From contig JASBYY010000016.1 in the NCBI GenBank assembly GCA_029983675.1, positions 1 through 53,168 of the forward strand: a stretch of 53,168 nucleotides of DNA. Reading direction: 5' to 3'. The position numbers were made by a program, and so were the translations under genes. The DNA is from Bacteroidales bacterium. GTDB lineage: Bacteria > Bacteroidota > Bacteroidia > Bacteroidales > F082. The notes beneath the pieces were generated by a model. The model worked only from the letters and a program-made list of their open reading frames with translations. It was not told where the DNA came from and made no database searches. Each line of letters starts with the position of its first letter. Within the stretch, counting starts at the first letter, position 1. Below are positions 16,486-25,010 of the stretch, piece after piece.

Positions 16486-17511
16486 TTATTTTTTCAAAAC
16501 ACTATGGAGCAGATCCACCTTCCAAGTAAGGCCAATATTGCCCTCTAACTTGTTGTCGCCATCCACGCTGGTGTGCGATCCACACAGATGGAGACGCAGG
16601 CTGCGGTTGCCCAGCGGAAAGTATTCAAATCCAATACTTTCAAAATCGACCTTACGCCCGGGAACGACCCACTGGTCGAACGGATCGGGGGTGGTATGGG
16701 CTTGCGCCTTGTTGAAGTCGTAGCCGGCTTTGGCAAAGACTATCCATTTCTTTCCGATGTCAACACCGATACCGTATATGGCGGTGAAATCCTGTCCAAA
16801 AAACCGTTCTTGTTCGAAAGAAGCGCGGTTTAGCAAATCCAAATACATTTCCACACCATCGAATTGCAGTTTGTTTCCCAATGAAATATAATTGATGAAC
16901 TGTCCCCGCTCATATTCCAGCATATTGACGGAATAAGCCGTTTTGAAAACGCCGAAGTCGCCAAACCACATCAGGTTGTAGGCATAGATGCCTTCCATGG
17001 CGGATTTGATAAAAGGAGAATTGGTGACTTGGAACAGCAGCCAGTTTTTGCCGGAGTTATCCTTGTAATTGACGGAAGCTCCTACCTCGTAACACACTAC
17101 ATGGTTCCAGAAATCGGTGCCATAATAGATGTCAATGGGAGCCGTGTCGTATTCCCAACCGCCAATGGCCACCACCTGTTTACCTGCGGAAAGAAAGAAA
17201 TTATCGTTCAAATGCCAATTCAGATAGGCCCAGTCAGTACCCTGAAAAAAGGTATTGGCAAAGCCCGAATTGGGTGAATTGATACGTTGACGCAAATGAT
17301 AGGAAAACTTGTCGGTGATGTTTCCATCGATTACGAAGTTGAGATATTTTCCCGCAAAACCATGCTCGGCGCCGCGATCTTTGAAATAATAATCGCAGGT
17401 GAAATCAGCACGGGCTTCCAATCTTAAAGTGTTGACCGAAAACACACCATTCTGTGAATAAGCAAGTTGCATCGCTGACAGCAGCACAAATAATAAAATC
17501 CTTCTTTTCAT
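16486..17511 (-). CDS. Outer-membrane porin, OprP/OprO-like beta-barrel
   Basis: Seen: 341 residues. Signal peptide MKRRILLFVLLSAMQLAYSQ, then alternating hydrophobic/polar strands rich in Tyr, Phe, Asn and Gly (AGKQVVAIGG, FFGQDFTAIYG, GYDFNKAQAH) to the end. No lipobox. Known: the phosphate-selective porin O/P group in Bacteroidota contains outer-membrane channels of varied selectivity. The ATG at 17511 is chosen because the promoter (17537-17530) covers the upstream in-frame codon at 17532. First gene of an operon with the Gate-domain transporter. Confidence 0.75.
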   Translation of the reverse strand: MKRRILLFVLLSAMQLAYSQNGVFSVNTLRLEARADFTCDYYFKDRGAEHGFAGKYLNFVIDGNITDKFSYHLRQRINSPNSGFANTFFQGTDWAYLNWHLNDNFFLSAGKQVVAIGGWEYDTAPIDIYYGTDFWNHVVCYEVGASVNYKDNSGKNWLLFQVTNSPFIKSAMEGIYAYNLMWFGDFGVFKTAYSVNMLEYERGQFINYISLGNKLQFDGVEMYLDLLNRASFEQERFFGQDFTAIYGIGVDIGKKWIVFAKAGYDFNKAQAHTTPDPFDQWVVPGRKVDFESIGFEYFPLGNRSLRLHLCGSHTSVDGDNKLEGNIGLTWKVDLLHSVLKK

Positions 17512-17529
17512 ACCTTTCAAATATTGCCG

Positions 17530-17537
17530 CAAAAATA
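17530..17537 (-). promoter_or_regulatory. -7 promoter element of the porin operon
   Basis: TATTTTTG on the minus strand, 18 bases before the ATG at 17511. A TTTG lies at 17556-17553, closer than the usual 19-base spacing. Confidence 0.55.
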
Positions 17538-17577
17538 AGAATTAAAGCGATGCAAAACACATTTCCACGAAAGCCCC

Positions 17578-17618
17578 AAAAAAAGAAAAGTGGGAACAGC
17601 TTTTCTGCCGCTCCCACT
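17578..17618 (-). terminator. Intrinsic terminator of hsp20
   Basis: On the minus strand, AGTGGGA and TCCCACT close a hairpin and are followed by TTTCTTTTTTT. It lies 20 bases after the hsp20 stop. Confidence 0.8.
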
Positions 17619-17638
17619 CCATTTTTGATTTAAAGCGA

Positions 17639-18058
17639 TTACTTGATCTCGATATGCTGCACCAGTTGCTTTTTCTCCTCCGGGGTCACCTTAGGCAGAA
17701 CGATTTCAAGTACTCCGTTTTCCACCTTTGCAGTGATTGCCTCTCTGTGAATGTCATCGGGCAGCATCACTTCCTGACGGAAACGCTCGCACGAAAATTC
17801 GTGGCGCAAATAACGGCGCGACTCGTCCTTTTGCTCGTTCTTGGTCTCCTTGGTCATCTCAACAATCAAGTTGTCATCGGTGCTGATGAAGATTTTCAAG
17901 TCCTCCTTGCACAGTCCGGGCACGCTCATTTCGAGTTTGTAGTCATCTTTGGTTTCGATGACGTTCATTTTGGGTTCTGAATATGACACGCCGTTCATAT
18001 TCATCAGTTCATTGAACAAAGTCGGCATGAAGTTCTGTGATCTACTTGATAGTAACAT
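17639..18058 (-). CDS. Hsp20/alpha-crystallin small heat-shock protein
   Basis: Seen: 139 residues. Alpha-crystallin domain about 32-130 with the signature AKVENGVLEIVLPK near its end, an N-terminal Phe/Met-rich arm, and a C-terminal IEI (I-x-I) motif that docks onto neighbouring dimers. Known: an ATP-independent holdase that binds unfolding proteins during heat or oxidative stress. Start supported by a strong ribosome-binding-like AGGAG about ten bases upstream, which is unusual for this genome. The leader holds a GC-rich hairpin (18103-18119). Confidence 0.93.
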   Translation of the reverse strand: MLLSSRSQNFMPTLFNELMNMNGVSYSEPKMNVIETKDDYKLEMSVPGLCKEDLKIFISTDDNLIVEMTKETKNEQKDESRRYLRHEFSCERFRQEVMLPDDIHREAITAKVENGVLEIVLPKVTPEEKKQLVQHIEIK

Positions 18059-18102
18059 AGTTTTAATCTCCTATTTTTTAGTTGTTGATTTTCTTTTCTT
18101 TC

Positions 18103-18119
18103 CTGCGCCCTTTGCGCAG
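18103..18119 (-). promoter_or_regulatory. GC-rich hairpin in the hsp20 leader
   Basis: CTGCGC and GCGCAG pair around a five-base loop about 45 bases before the hsp20 start. No clear TAnnTTTG promoter was found upstream, so the transcript start and the role of the hairpin are unknown. Confidence 0.3.
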
Positions 18120-18270
18120 TCGATATTAGATAATCAAATCCTAAGCCAAGTCGAAAACGGAGCTGTTTTGTCCATTTTATACGCCATTTTGTCATATTAT
18201 CAAACAAAATAGGCGATTATTCATGTCAATATGTCATTATTTTTGATAAAAATAGGGTCTTTACTGATAG

Positions 18271-18318
18271 ATTCCGTGTAGATTCTGGATAGTTATCCAG
18301 AATGACAGGGTACGGAAT
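18271..18318. repeat. Nested palindrome of the interspersed repeat family
   Basis: Inner arms ATTCTGGATA/TATCCAGAAT (18282-18303) sit inside outer arms ATTCCGT (18271-18277) and ACGGAAT (18312-18318). The wording (ATTCTGGA, ATTCCGT) matches the hairpins at 4558-4690, 20079-20099 and 53120-53140. The rest of the 412-base gap between hsp20 and the SPFH gene holds the hsp20 leader and the SPFH terminator. Confidence 0.6.
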
Positions 18319-18390
18319 GACTATGTCCAGAACGACAGAGCACTGGATGGGTGTATAGTTAGGCTTATTGGCTTAGGATCGAATCCAAAG

Positions 18391-18420
18391 AAAAGAGGCC
18401 GTCTTAAAAAAGGCAGCCTC
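18391..18420 (-). terminator. Intrinsic terminator of the NfeD-SPFH unit
   Basis: On the minus strand GAGGC and GCCTC pair around a loop and are followed by TTTTC, about 50 bases after the SPFH stop. Confidence 0.55.
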
Positions 18421-18469
18421 CTGATGGCATTTGTGAGCCGAATTGCGACTCTATTAATGATACTACTAC

Positions 18470-19420
18470 TTACTTGGCAAACAAATCTTTGATTCCACCC
18501 AAAGATCCGAGCACATTGGTGGCCTCGTAGGGCAGATAAACCGTCTTGCTTTCCTGTCCCGAAGCGACTTCCTTCAAAGTTTCGATGTACTTCACCGCCA
18601 AGAGGTAGTTGACAGGGTCGGCTCCTCTGTCGGAAACGGCATCAGAAATCTGGCGGATAGCCGTGGCTTCAGCTTCAGCCTGAAGAATCTTGGCGCGGGC
18701 CTCACCTTCGGCCTTCAAGACGTTGGCTTGCTTCTCAGCTTCTGCCGCATTGATTTCAGCCATCTTCTTACCTTCCGAGTTCAAGATTTCGGCTTGCTTC
18801 TCGCCCTCGGCCTTCAAGATGTCAGCACGACGGTTACGCTCGGCTTGCATTTGCAGCTCCATGGTGCGGCGAATGCTTTCGGGCGGCGTAATGTCTTGCA
18901 GCTCCACACGGTTCACTTTCACCCCCCATTTGTTGGTGGCATCGTCAAGCACATTGCGCAGCTTCGAGTTGATGGTGTCGCGCGATGTCAAGGTTTCGTC
19001 AAGTTCCATCTCACCCACCACGTTACGCAGCGTGGTTTGGGTCAGTTTCTCGATAGCGACAGGAAGGTTCTGGATTTCATAGACAGCCTTCATCGGATCG
19101 ACGATCTGGAAATAAAGCAAGGCATTGATTTCGGTCATCACGTTGTCCTTGGTGATCACGCTCTGTTTGTCGAAATCATACACCTGTTCACGCATATCGA
19201 TACGAAGACTACGTGTCAAGGCACCGTTTTGGCGGCGGGTGATGGTGTCCTTCGCCCGCTCGACGACAGGCAGAATAATGTTGATACCGGCCGTCAAGGT
19301 TCGGTTGTACTTACCTAGGCGTTCGATGATGACGTTCTCCGACTGAGAAACGATCTTGATCCCGCTGAGCACATAAATCACAACGAGAATGATGAGGATG
19401 ATTAATACGGTTGTTCCCAT
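18470..19420 (-). CDS. SPFH/Band 7 protein (paraslipin/QmcA-like)
   Basis: Seen: 316 residues. One N-terminal membrane segment (about 3-20), an SPFH domain (about 24-185, with SQSENVIIERLGKYNRTL and FQIVDPMKAVYEI), then a long Ala/Glu/Lys-rich coiled coil (about 190-265, repeats of AEGEKQAEIL type) and a short tail. Known: these stomatin-like proteins form ring- or cage-like oligomers on membranes, organise microdomains and often partner with NfeD proteins. The NfeD gene lies 69 bases upstream on the same strand. Confidence 0.93.
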   Translation of the reverse strand: MGTTVLIILIILVVIYVLSGIKIVSQSENVIIERLGKYNRTLTAGINIILPVVERAKDTITRRQNGALTRSLRIDMREQVYDFDKQSVITKDNVMTEINALLYFQIVDPMKAVYEIQNLPVAIEKLTQTTLRNVVGEMELDETLTSRDTINSKLRNVLDDATNKWGVKVNRVELQDITPPESIRRTMELQMQAERNRRADILKAEGEKQAEILNSEGKKMAEINAAEAEKQANVLKAEGEARAKILQAEAEATAIRQISDAVSDRGADPVNYLLAVKYIETLKEVASGQESKTVYLPYEATNVLGSLGGIKDLFAK

Positions 19421-19489
19421 GATTATTAGTTATTTAAAGTTGATTTTCGATTGATCCGATCATTACATTAAGTCCCACGACAGGCATTA

Positions 19490-19921
19490 TCATTTCCTGA
19501 CGCTTAAAATGATGCTTTCCTTGCTGACGATTTCGACTTCCTCACCTTTATCAATTAAGGTGTGGTCGAAAGACACGGCTTTCCAATCGTCGCCGTCGAT
19601 GGCCACGCGGCCCGAATGTTTTTCCGGATCGATGGTTTCCGAGACAACAGCTTTGCGTCCGATCAGGGCTTCGGCATTGGTCTTGACATCCTTGCTCCGT
19701 TTTTCAAGAAAACGCAACACCACGGGACGCAAAAACACGAAAGCCAACACCGAAATGATGGCGAAGATCGCAAGCTGCCAATAAATAGAAGCCCCCAAAT
19801 AGGCAGTCAGCGCCGATCCTAATGCGCCTATGGCAAAGCAGATGGAGCCGAAACCTGCTGTTGCAATTTCGACAATGACCAAAACAATTGCGGCAATGAG
19901 CCAAATGAAATGTAAGTCCAT
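19490..19921 (-). CDS. NfeD family membrane protein
   Basis: Seen: 143 residues. Three hydrophobic segments in the first ~75 residues (starting MDLHFIWLIAAIVLVIVE, then GSICFAIGALG) and a C-terminal OB-fold-like beta domain (about 85-143, LIGRKAVVSETIDPEKHSGRVAI). The short NfeD1b type without a protease domain. Known: acts with a stomatin-like partner, here the next gene. The ATG at 19921 is chosen because the promoter lies 23 bases upstream and the 21 in-frame codons before it have no membrane or coding character. Confidence 0.9.
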   Translation of the reverse strand: MDLHFIWLIAAIVLVIVEIATAGFGSICFAIGALGSALTAYLGASIYWQLAIFAIISVLAFVFLRPVVLRFLEKRSKDVKTNAEALIGRKAVVSETIDPEKHSGRVAIDGDDWKAVSFDHTLIDKGEEVEIVSKESIILSVRK

Positions 19922-19943
19922 AGCATGATGTATTTTAATGCCG

Positions 19944-19951
19944 CAAATATA
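19944..19951 (-). promoter_or_regulatory. -7 promoter element of the NfeD-SPFH unit
   Basis: TATATTTG on the minus strand, 22 bases before the NfeD ATG. A TTG lies about 20 bases further upstream. Confidence 0.6.
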
Positions 19952-20039
19952 AACGATGTTTGTTTCAATTGCAACAAACTGCAATATTACAACCCGAATT
20001 TATCGCAACATCATTTGGTGGAACTTATTTCCATATTGA

Positions 20040-20140
20040 CGGGGAGATGCGGATGGGTTCCAAACAGATTCTGTGTAGATTCCGTGTCAAGCACGGAATG
20101 AGCGCAACCCGAAACCATTCAAAATAGCTTCTCAAAAAAA
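20040..20140. repeat. Interspersed palindromic repeat, right-end type
   Basis: Hairpin ATTCCGTG-TCAAG-CACGGAAT (20079-20099) followed by ACCCGAAACCATTCAAAATAGC, matching the 2575-2665 copy and the right end of the 4367-4734 element. No left end is present. It stops about 26 bases before the promoter of the M3 peptidase gene. Confidence 0.65.
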
Positions 20141-20165
20141 CACTCAAAATACACAAAAAAATCGC

Positions 20166-20173
20166 TATCTTTG
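20166..20173 (+). promoter_or_regulatory. -7 promoter element of the M3 peptidase gene
   Basis: TATCTTTG, 28 bases before the ATG at 20202. Confidence 0.55.
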
Positions 20174-20201
20174 TAAATTCAACTTGTTAAACCAAACTTC
20201 C

Positions 20202-22325
20202 ATGAACAAAAAATTTCTAAACGTGATAGCATTAAGTATCATCACCTTAGCGTCATGCACGACGACACCTCAAAAAGAAGAAGCCGCCGTTGAAAATCCT
20301 TTTCTGAACGAATACAGCACGCCTTTCAAGGTACCGCCTTTCGACCAGATCAAGAACGACCAGTATCTGTCGGCTTTTGAGGCCGGAATCATGCAGCAAC
20401 AACAAGAAATCGACTCCATTGTCAACAACCCGGCAGCCCCAACATTTGAAAACACCATTCTTCCCTACGACAAATCGGGTGCCATTCTCGACCGCGTCAG
20501 CAACGTGTTTTTCAACCTGCGGGAATGCTGTTCCGATGATGAAAAGCAAGCCATCGCGCAACAGGTGCTCCCCATGCTTTCGAAACACGGAGACGACATT
20601 GCCATGAATCCAAAACTCTTTGAGCGCATTGACACCGTATATCAGCATCGTAACGACGGCAACCTCGACGACCAGCAGATCCGTGTGGTCGAAAAATACC
20701 ACGAAGACTTCGTCCGCAGAGGCGCCGCTCTTCCTGCTGAAAAACAGGCTGAATTACGGACTATAAACGAACAGCTTTCCACATTGAGCCTTCAATTCGG
20801 CAACCACATCTTGAAAGAGAACGAACGCTTCAAGTTGGTGATTGACAACCAAGCCGACCTTGCCGGACTACCCCAGTCAAGCATTGATGCCGCTGCCGAG
20901 CAGGCCACCGCCGACAGCATGTCTGGAAAATGGGTTTTCACGCTTTCCAAGCCCAGCCTCATCCCCTTTTTGCAATATGCCGACAACCGTGATTTGCGCG
21001 AAAAAATCTACTGCGGCTATTTCACAAGAGGCAACCACGACGATGAATACGACAATAAGGCTTTGATTAACAAGATGTGCAAATTGCGCATTCAGAAAGC
21101 CCAGTTGCTGGGTTACGAGAGCCATGCAGCATACGTTTTGGCCACCAATATGGCCAAAGACCCGGCTACCGTAGATCAGTTCCTGATTAACATCTTCAAT
21201 CCTGCACTGAAAGTCGCTCAAAAAGAAAAGGCCGAGATGCAGGCCATTGCCGATGCCGAAGGCTCCGGAATCAAGATTCAACCTTGGGACTGGTGGTATT
21301 ATGCCGAGAAGCTGCGCAAAGCCAAATACGCTTTCGATGAAAATCAGATAAAGCCTTATCTTTCCGTTGGTAACGTGCGCGACGGCATGTTTAAGGTGGC
21401 CAACAAACTGTACGGCATCACGTTTACGCCCAACACCCGGCTGCCCGTATATTACCCCGGTGTGGAGACCTACGAAGTGAAAGAAGCCAATGGCGATTTC
21501 CTCGGCATCCTCTATATGGACTACTATCCTCGCTCCAGCAAAGGCGGCGGTGCCTGGTGTACAAGTTTCCGCGAAAGTGGTTACGACATCAATGGCAAGA
21601 AGGAATATCCCATCGTGTCGTTGGTGATGAACTTCACCCCTGCCAGCGGTAATGCTCCAGCCCTGCTCAACTGGGACGAAACCGAAACCATGTGGCACGA
21701 ATTCGGTCACAGCCTGCACGCTTTCTTCTCCGAAGGAAAGTACTCCCGCACTTGTGGTAGCGTTCCGCGCGACTATGTGGAACTGCCCTCGCAAATCATG
21801 GAGAACTGGGTGGCCGAACCGGAAGTCATCCGCATGTTCGCAAAACACTTCCAGACAGGAGAGATCATGCCCGACAGCCTGATTGCCAAGATTGAAAACA
21901 GCGCCTTGTTCAACCAAGGGTTCAGCACCGTGGAGCTGATCGCCGCTTCCATTCTCGACATGAAGTTCCACGAACGGACTGACACCACCGACATCGATGT
22001 CAACGCCTTTGAAAAACAACAGATGGAAGCCATCGGCCTGATACCTGAAATTCTGCCCCGCTACCGCGCCACCTATTTCTCGCACATCTTCGATGGCGGC
22101 TACAGTGCCGGATATTATGCCTACACATGGGCCGAGGTGCTCGACAAAGACGCTTTCAACTACATCAAGACTTCTGGCGACCTCTTTAACTCCGAGCTGG
22201 CCGCTTCATTCCGCAAGAACTGCCTGCAAGAATGCGGCAATGACGAGGGCATGGTGCAATACCGCAAGTTCCGTGGACAAGATCCCGACAACAAGCCTTA
22301 TCTGAAAGCACGCGGTTTGGAATAA
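20202..22325 (+). CDS. dcp: M3-family metallopeptidase, dipeptidyl carboxypeptidase type, lipoprotein
   Basis: Seen: 707 residues. N-terminal signal with lipobox (LASC, Cys18), then an all-helical M3 fold. Zinc motif HEFGH at 499-503 within MWHEFGHSLHAFFSEG, with the third ligand expected about 25 residues later in the ELPSQIMENW helix. C-terminal substrate-binding signature FSHIFDGGYSAGYYAYTWAEV. Known: Dcp releases C-terminal dipeptides from oligopeptides; Bacteroidota homologues are often exported lipoproteins. Inferred: periplasmic peptide degradation. The ATG at 20202 gives the signal peptide; the TTG at 20184 does not improve it. Single gene ended by a strong terminator. Confidence 0.92.
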   Translation: MNKKFLNVIALSIITLASCTTTPQKEEAAVENPFLNEYSTPFKVPPFDQIKNDQYLSAFEAGIMQQQQEIDSIVNNPAAPTFENTILPYDKSGAILDRVSNVFFNLRECCSDDEKQAIAQQVLPMLSKHGDDIAMNPKLFERIDTVYQHRNDGNLDDQQIRVVEKYHEDFVRRGAALPAEKQAELRTINEQLSTLSLQFGNHILKENERFKLVIDNQADLAGLPQSSIDAAAEQATADSMSGKWVFTLSKPSLIPFLQYADNRDLREKIYCGYFTRGNHDDEYDNKALINKMCKLRIQKAQLLGYESHAAYVLATNMAKDPATVDQFLINIFNPALKVAQKEKAEMQAIADAEGSGIKIQPWDWWYYAEKLRKAKYAFDENQIKPYLSVGNVRDGMFKVANKLYGITFTPNTRLPVYYPGVETYEVKEANGDFLGILYMDYYPRSSKGGGAWCTSFRESGYDINGKKEYPIVSLVMNFTPASGNAPALLNWDETETMWHEFGHSLHAFFSEGKYSRTCGSVPRDYVELPSQIMENWVAEPEVIRMFAKHFQTGEIMPDSLIAKIENSALFNQGFSTVELIAASILDMKFHERTDTTDIDVNAFEKQQMEAIGLIPEILPRYRATYFSHIFDGGYSAGYYAYTWAEVLDKDAFNYIKTSGDLFNSELAASFRKNCLQECGNDEGMVQYRKFRGQDPDNKPYLKARGLE

Positions 22326-22340
22326 CCTATTGATTTCCAC

Positions 22341-22375
22341 AACAAAAAAGCACGGCGTTGCCGTGCTTTTTTGTT
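22341..22375. terminator. Strong intrinsic terminator after the M3 peptidase gene
   Basis: AACAAAAAAGCACGGC and its complement surround a three-base loop (GTT), with A and T runs on both sides, so it can work in both directions. Confidence 0.9.
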
Positions 22376-22493
22376 GTGCCAACTGTGTGCGTTGATATAC
22401 GCGCTTCACCCGTGTCCCAATACGGCCTTACCCTTTTCACGAAAAGCACTAATTTCCTTCAGAAAAAATCCGGTTTCGGGATTTGAAAAACAC

Positions 22494-22501
22494 TATTTTT
22501 G
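22494..22501 (+). promoter_or_regulatory. -7 promoter element of the patatin gene
   Basis: TATTTTTG, 26 bases before the ATG at 22528. An in-frame alternative codon at 22483 precedes it and is rejected as a start. Confidence 0.55.
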
Positions 22502-22527
22502 TAGTCTCAGCGTTGATACCATGTGAA

Positions 22528-24897
22528 ATGAAGGCTACCATCGGCATAATAACCTTAGGACTCCTGCTACTGTTTTCTGCATCATATTGTTATGCAGGAG
22601 GCGACGATGATGTCATCATCAAGGCTCGTCCCAAAGTCGGGTTGGTGCTTAGTGGCGGCGGTGCAAAAGGCGCCGCTCACATCGGTGTGCTGAAATATTT
22701 AGAGGAAATCGGCATCCCCGTTGACTATGTGACCGGCACCAGCATGGGTTCCATCATCGGCGGACTGTATGCCATCGGCTATACTGCCGATGAACTTGAC
22801 AAACTGATTTCCGAATTGGACTGGTCAATATACATGAGCAACTCTATGGGGCGCGACAAGATGTCGTCGGCCGATAAGCAGCGGCGCAGCACCTACCTGC
22901 TCACCATTCCATTCAACACAAGCATGTTGTTCCCTCATAAGCCGAACCATGAAGCGGGAAACACCTTGCCCATTTCGGGCATATCGAATCGCCCTTCGTT
23001 CATTTCCTCGTTGCCCAGTTCCGTTATCAGAGGATCAAACCTCATCAATCTGTTCAACAGGCTGTGCGTAGGCTACCAAGACTCGATAAGTTTTCACGTA
23101 TTGCCCATCCCCTTTGCTTGTGTTGCAACCGATATCAGTGCTGGCACGCAATTGGTAATGCACAGTGGCCGATTCCCGACCGCCATTCGCGCCAGCATGG
23201 CCATTCCAGGCGTATTTGCTCCCATTCGCATTGACAACCATGTGCTTATGGATGGCGGCATGGTCAACAATTTTCCTGCCGATGTTTGTTACGAGATGGG
23301 CGCCAATATTATTATCGGTGTCGATGTGGCAGAAGATATTAATGATAAGGATCAAGAGCTTCACTCATTACCACAGCTGCTCAACCAACTGATGAGCATA
23401 GCTGTTATGGGAAAGAAAAAAGCCAATCGAGAGTTGTGCGATGTACATATTCGCCCCGACATTAACGGATACAACACCCTGAGCTTTGACTCCGAGTCCA
23501 TTGATTCATTAATACTTCGTGGCTATCGGGCGGCAAAACTTCATCACGACGAGTTGATCCAGATCAAGGAAAGGCTATCAGAATGGGGGTCTCCCACCAC
23601 CTCGCTTCAAGCCCCCAAAGCGCATAACATCAGCTACGACACCATTGTATTGCGCACCATCACCTTGAACAACACCACCGAAAGCGAAGCCAGATGGCTG
23701 CTCCGCAAGGGACACTTGAAAGTGGGCAAGAAAATCATCGGTTCCGACATCGAGCACGCTGTTGGCATTTACAACGGCACAGGTTCGTATGCCAACATCA
23801 TCTACAATCTGCATCAGGTCAAGGACAGTCTGCGTCCAGATGCCACAAACCTTTATGACTTAACCATCGATTTCGACCCCTCAGAGCCCCATTCGTTCGG
23901 TGCCGGGTTCCGTTTTGATTCAGAGGAAAATGCCGCCGTACTGCTTAATATTGGTTACAACCAGCAGCGTTTGGCAGGATGGCGGTTCTTGTTATCAACA
24001 CGCCTGAGCACCAACCCTTGGGTCAATCTTACCTTGACTTGGGCGGGACGCTCCTTAGCCAACTTCAATCTTGCCTTTAACTTTCACAATTCGCACTTCA
24101 ACCTTATCGACAAGACCGATCTTTTTGTCAACATTAACAACTCATATAGCAGCCGCACACGGTTTTACATCTCCGAGTTCCACCTTCGTCGGTTTTCAAC
24201 CGAAGTAGGTTTTGAGGCAGAGAAACTGTATTTCCACCAGCTTCAAAGCAACAACCTCCCCATTGTCGGTTTCAATGAAAACCGATCCTCCATCAGCAAC
24301 ACTTTCGGTCCTTACGCCACGCTGACTTTTGACGACATGGACGATGCTTATTTTGCAAAAAGTGGTGTTAAAACCAACATCAACATACACTGGCGCATTG
24401 ACGACGACTTGTCCAAACTATCTGATCCTATCGCCAATTTTGCCGATTTGGGATTCAACATGCAAGGCTACCTCACTCCAATGAACGGCCGTATAACACT
24501 CATCCCGCAGCTCTACACACGCTTCCTCATCGGAAAAAACTACATCTTCAACTATAAAAACTTAGTAGGCGGACTTATCCCCAGCCGTTACCATGAATAT
24601 CAGCTGCCCTTTATCGGTCTAAATAGTCCCAAAATCGCAGATGACTTTTGTGCGATCGTGCGTTTCGATATCCGCTACAATTTTTACGGTCGTCACTACC
24701 TTTCCGTCATGGCAAACTATCTTCATGCGGCCGACAACCTCGCTAACTTCATGGCTGTTGATTTTTCGAAAAACTTTTTAGGCATCGGATTAAAATACAC
24801 AATCAACAGTCCTGTCGGCCCCATCGATATTGAAGCGCATTGGTCAGAAGCCACCAAGCGTTTCGGGACATACATCAGTTTAGGGTATGTCTTTTGA
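22528..24897 (+). CDS. Patatin-like phospholipase with C-terminal Omp85-type barrel
   Basis: Seen: 789 residues. Signal peptide (1-23), patatin domain (about 36-330) with oxyanion loop GGGAKG (43-48), nucleophile elbow GTSMG (Ser72) and catalytic Asp242 in DGGMVNNFP. A POTRA-like segment (about 365-430, ESEARWLLRKGHLKVGKKI) is followed by a beta-barrel (about 450-789) ending in a terminal aromatic residue (YISLGYVF). Known: this layout is the type Vd/PlpD-like class, in which the barrel carries a lipase to the cell surface or anchors it there. Substrate, probably phospholipid, is not shown by sequence. Confidence 0.9.
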   Translation: MKATIGIITLGLLLLFSASYCYAGGDDDVIIKARPKVGLVLSGGGAKGAAHIGVLKYLEEIGIPVDYVTGTSMGSIIGGLYAIGYTADELDKLISELDWSIYMSNSMGRDKMSSADKQRRSTYLLTIPFNTSMLFPHKPNHEAGNTLPISGISNRPSFISSLPSSVIRGSNLINLFNRLCVGYQDSISFHVLPIPFACVATDISAGTQLVMHSGRFPTAIRASMAIPGVFAPIRIDNHVLMDGGMVNNFPADVCYEMGANIIIGVDVAEDINDKDQELHSLPQLLNQLMSIAVMGKKKANRELCDVHIRPDINGYNTLSFDSESIDSLILRGYRAAKLHHDELIQIKERLSEWGSPTTSLQAPKAHNISYDTIVLRTITLNNTTESEARWLLRKGHLKVGKKIIGSDIEHAVGIYNGTGSYANIIYNLHQVKDSLRPDATNLYDLTIDFDPSEPHSFGAGFRFDSEENAAVLLNIGYNQQRLAGWRFLLSTRLSTNPWVNLTLTWAGRSLANFNLAFNFHNSHFNLIDKTDLFVNINNSYSSRTRFYISEFHLRRFSTEVGFEAEKLYFHQLQSNNLPIVGFNENRSSISNTFGPYATLTFDDMDDAYFAKSGVKTNINIHWRIDDDLSKLSDPIANFADLGFNMQGYLTPMNGRITLIPQLYTRFLIGKNYIFNYKNLVGGLIPSRYHEYQLPFIGLNSPKIADDFCAIVRFDIRYNFYGRHYLSVMANYLHAADNLANFMAVDFSKNFLGIGLKYTINSPVGPIDIEAHWSEATKRFGTYISLGYVF

Positions 24898-24972
24898 TCA
24901 AAGCCACGGGGCATTTCCGACCGATCGGCATGACCAAGTCATGTAAAAAATGGGAATTTATCCGTTGCAACC

Positions 24973-24992
24973 ATGACGATGGGCATCGTCAT
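24973..24992. repeat. 20-bp perfect dyad between convergent genes
   Basis: ATGACGATG-GG-CATCGTCAT. It lies between the patatin and cpsB-like stops; no U tract follows, so a terminator role is uncertain. Confidence 0.4.
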
Positions 24993-25010
24993 AATAATGG
25001 TGCTGACGGA

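Noticed and set aside
18120..18175. TTGGC...TTTGAT resembling a sigma-54 promoter upstream of hsp20
   Set aside because: Spacing and the -12 GC do not fit the consensus, and no activator gene is nearby.
20877..22085. Long open frame (402 codons) antisense to the M3 peptidase gene
   Set aside because: It lies wholly inside a well-supported gene and its composition mirrors the opposite strand's codon use; no start signal or recognisable domain.
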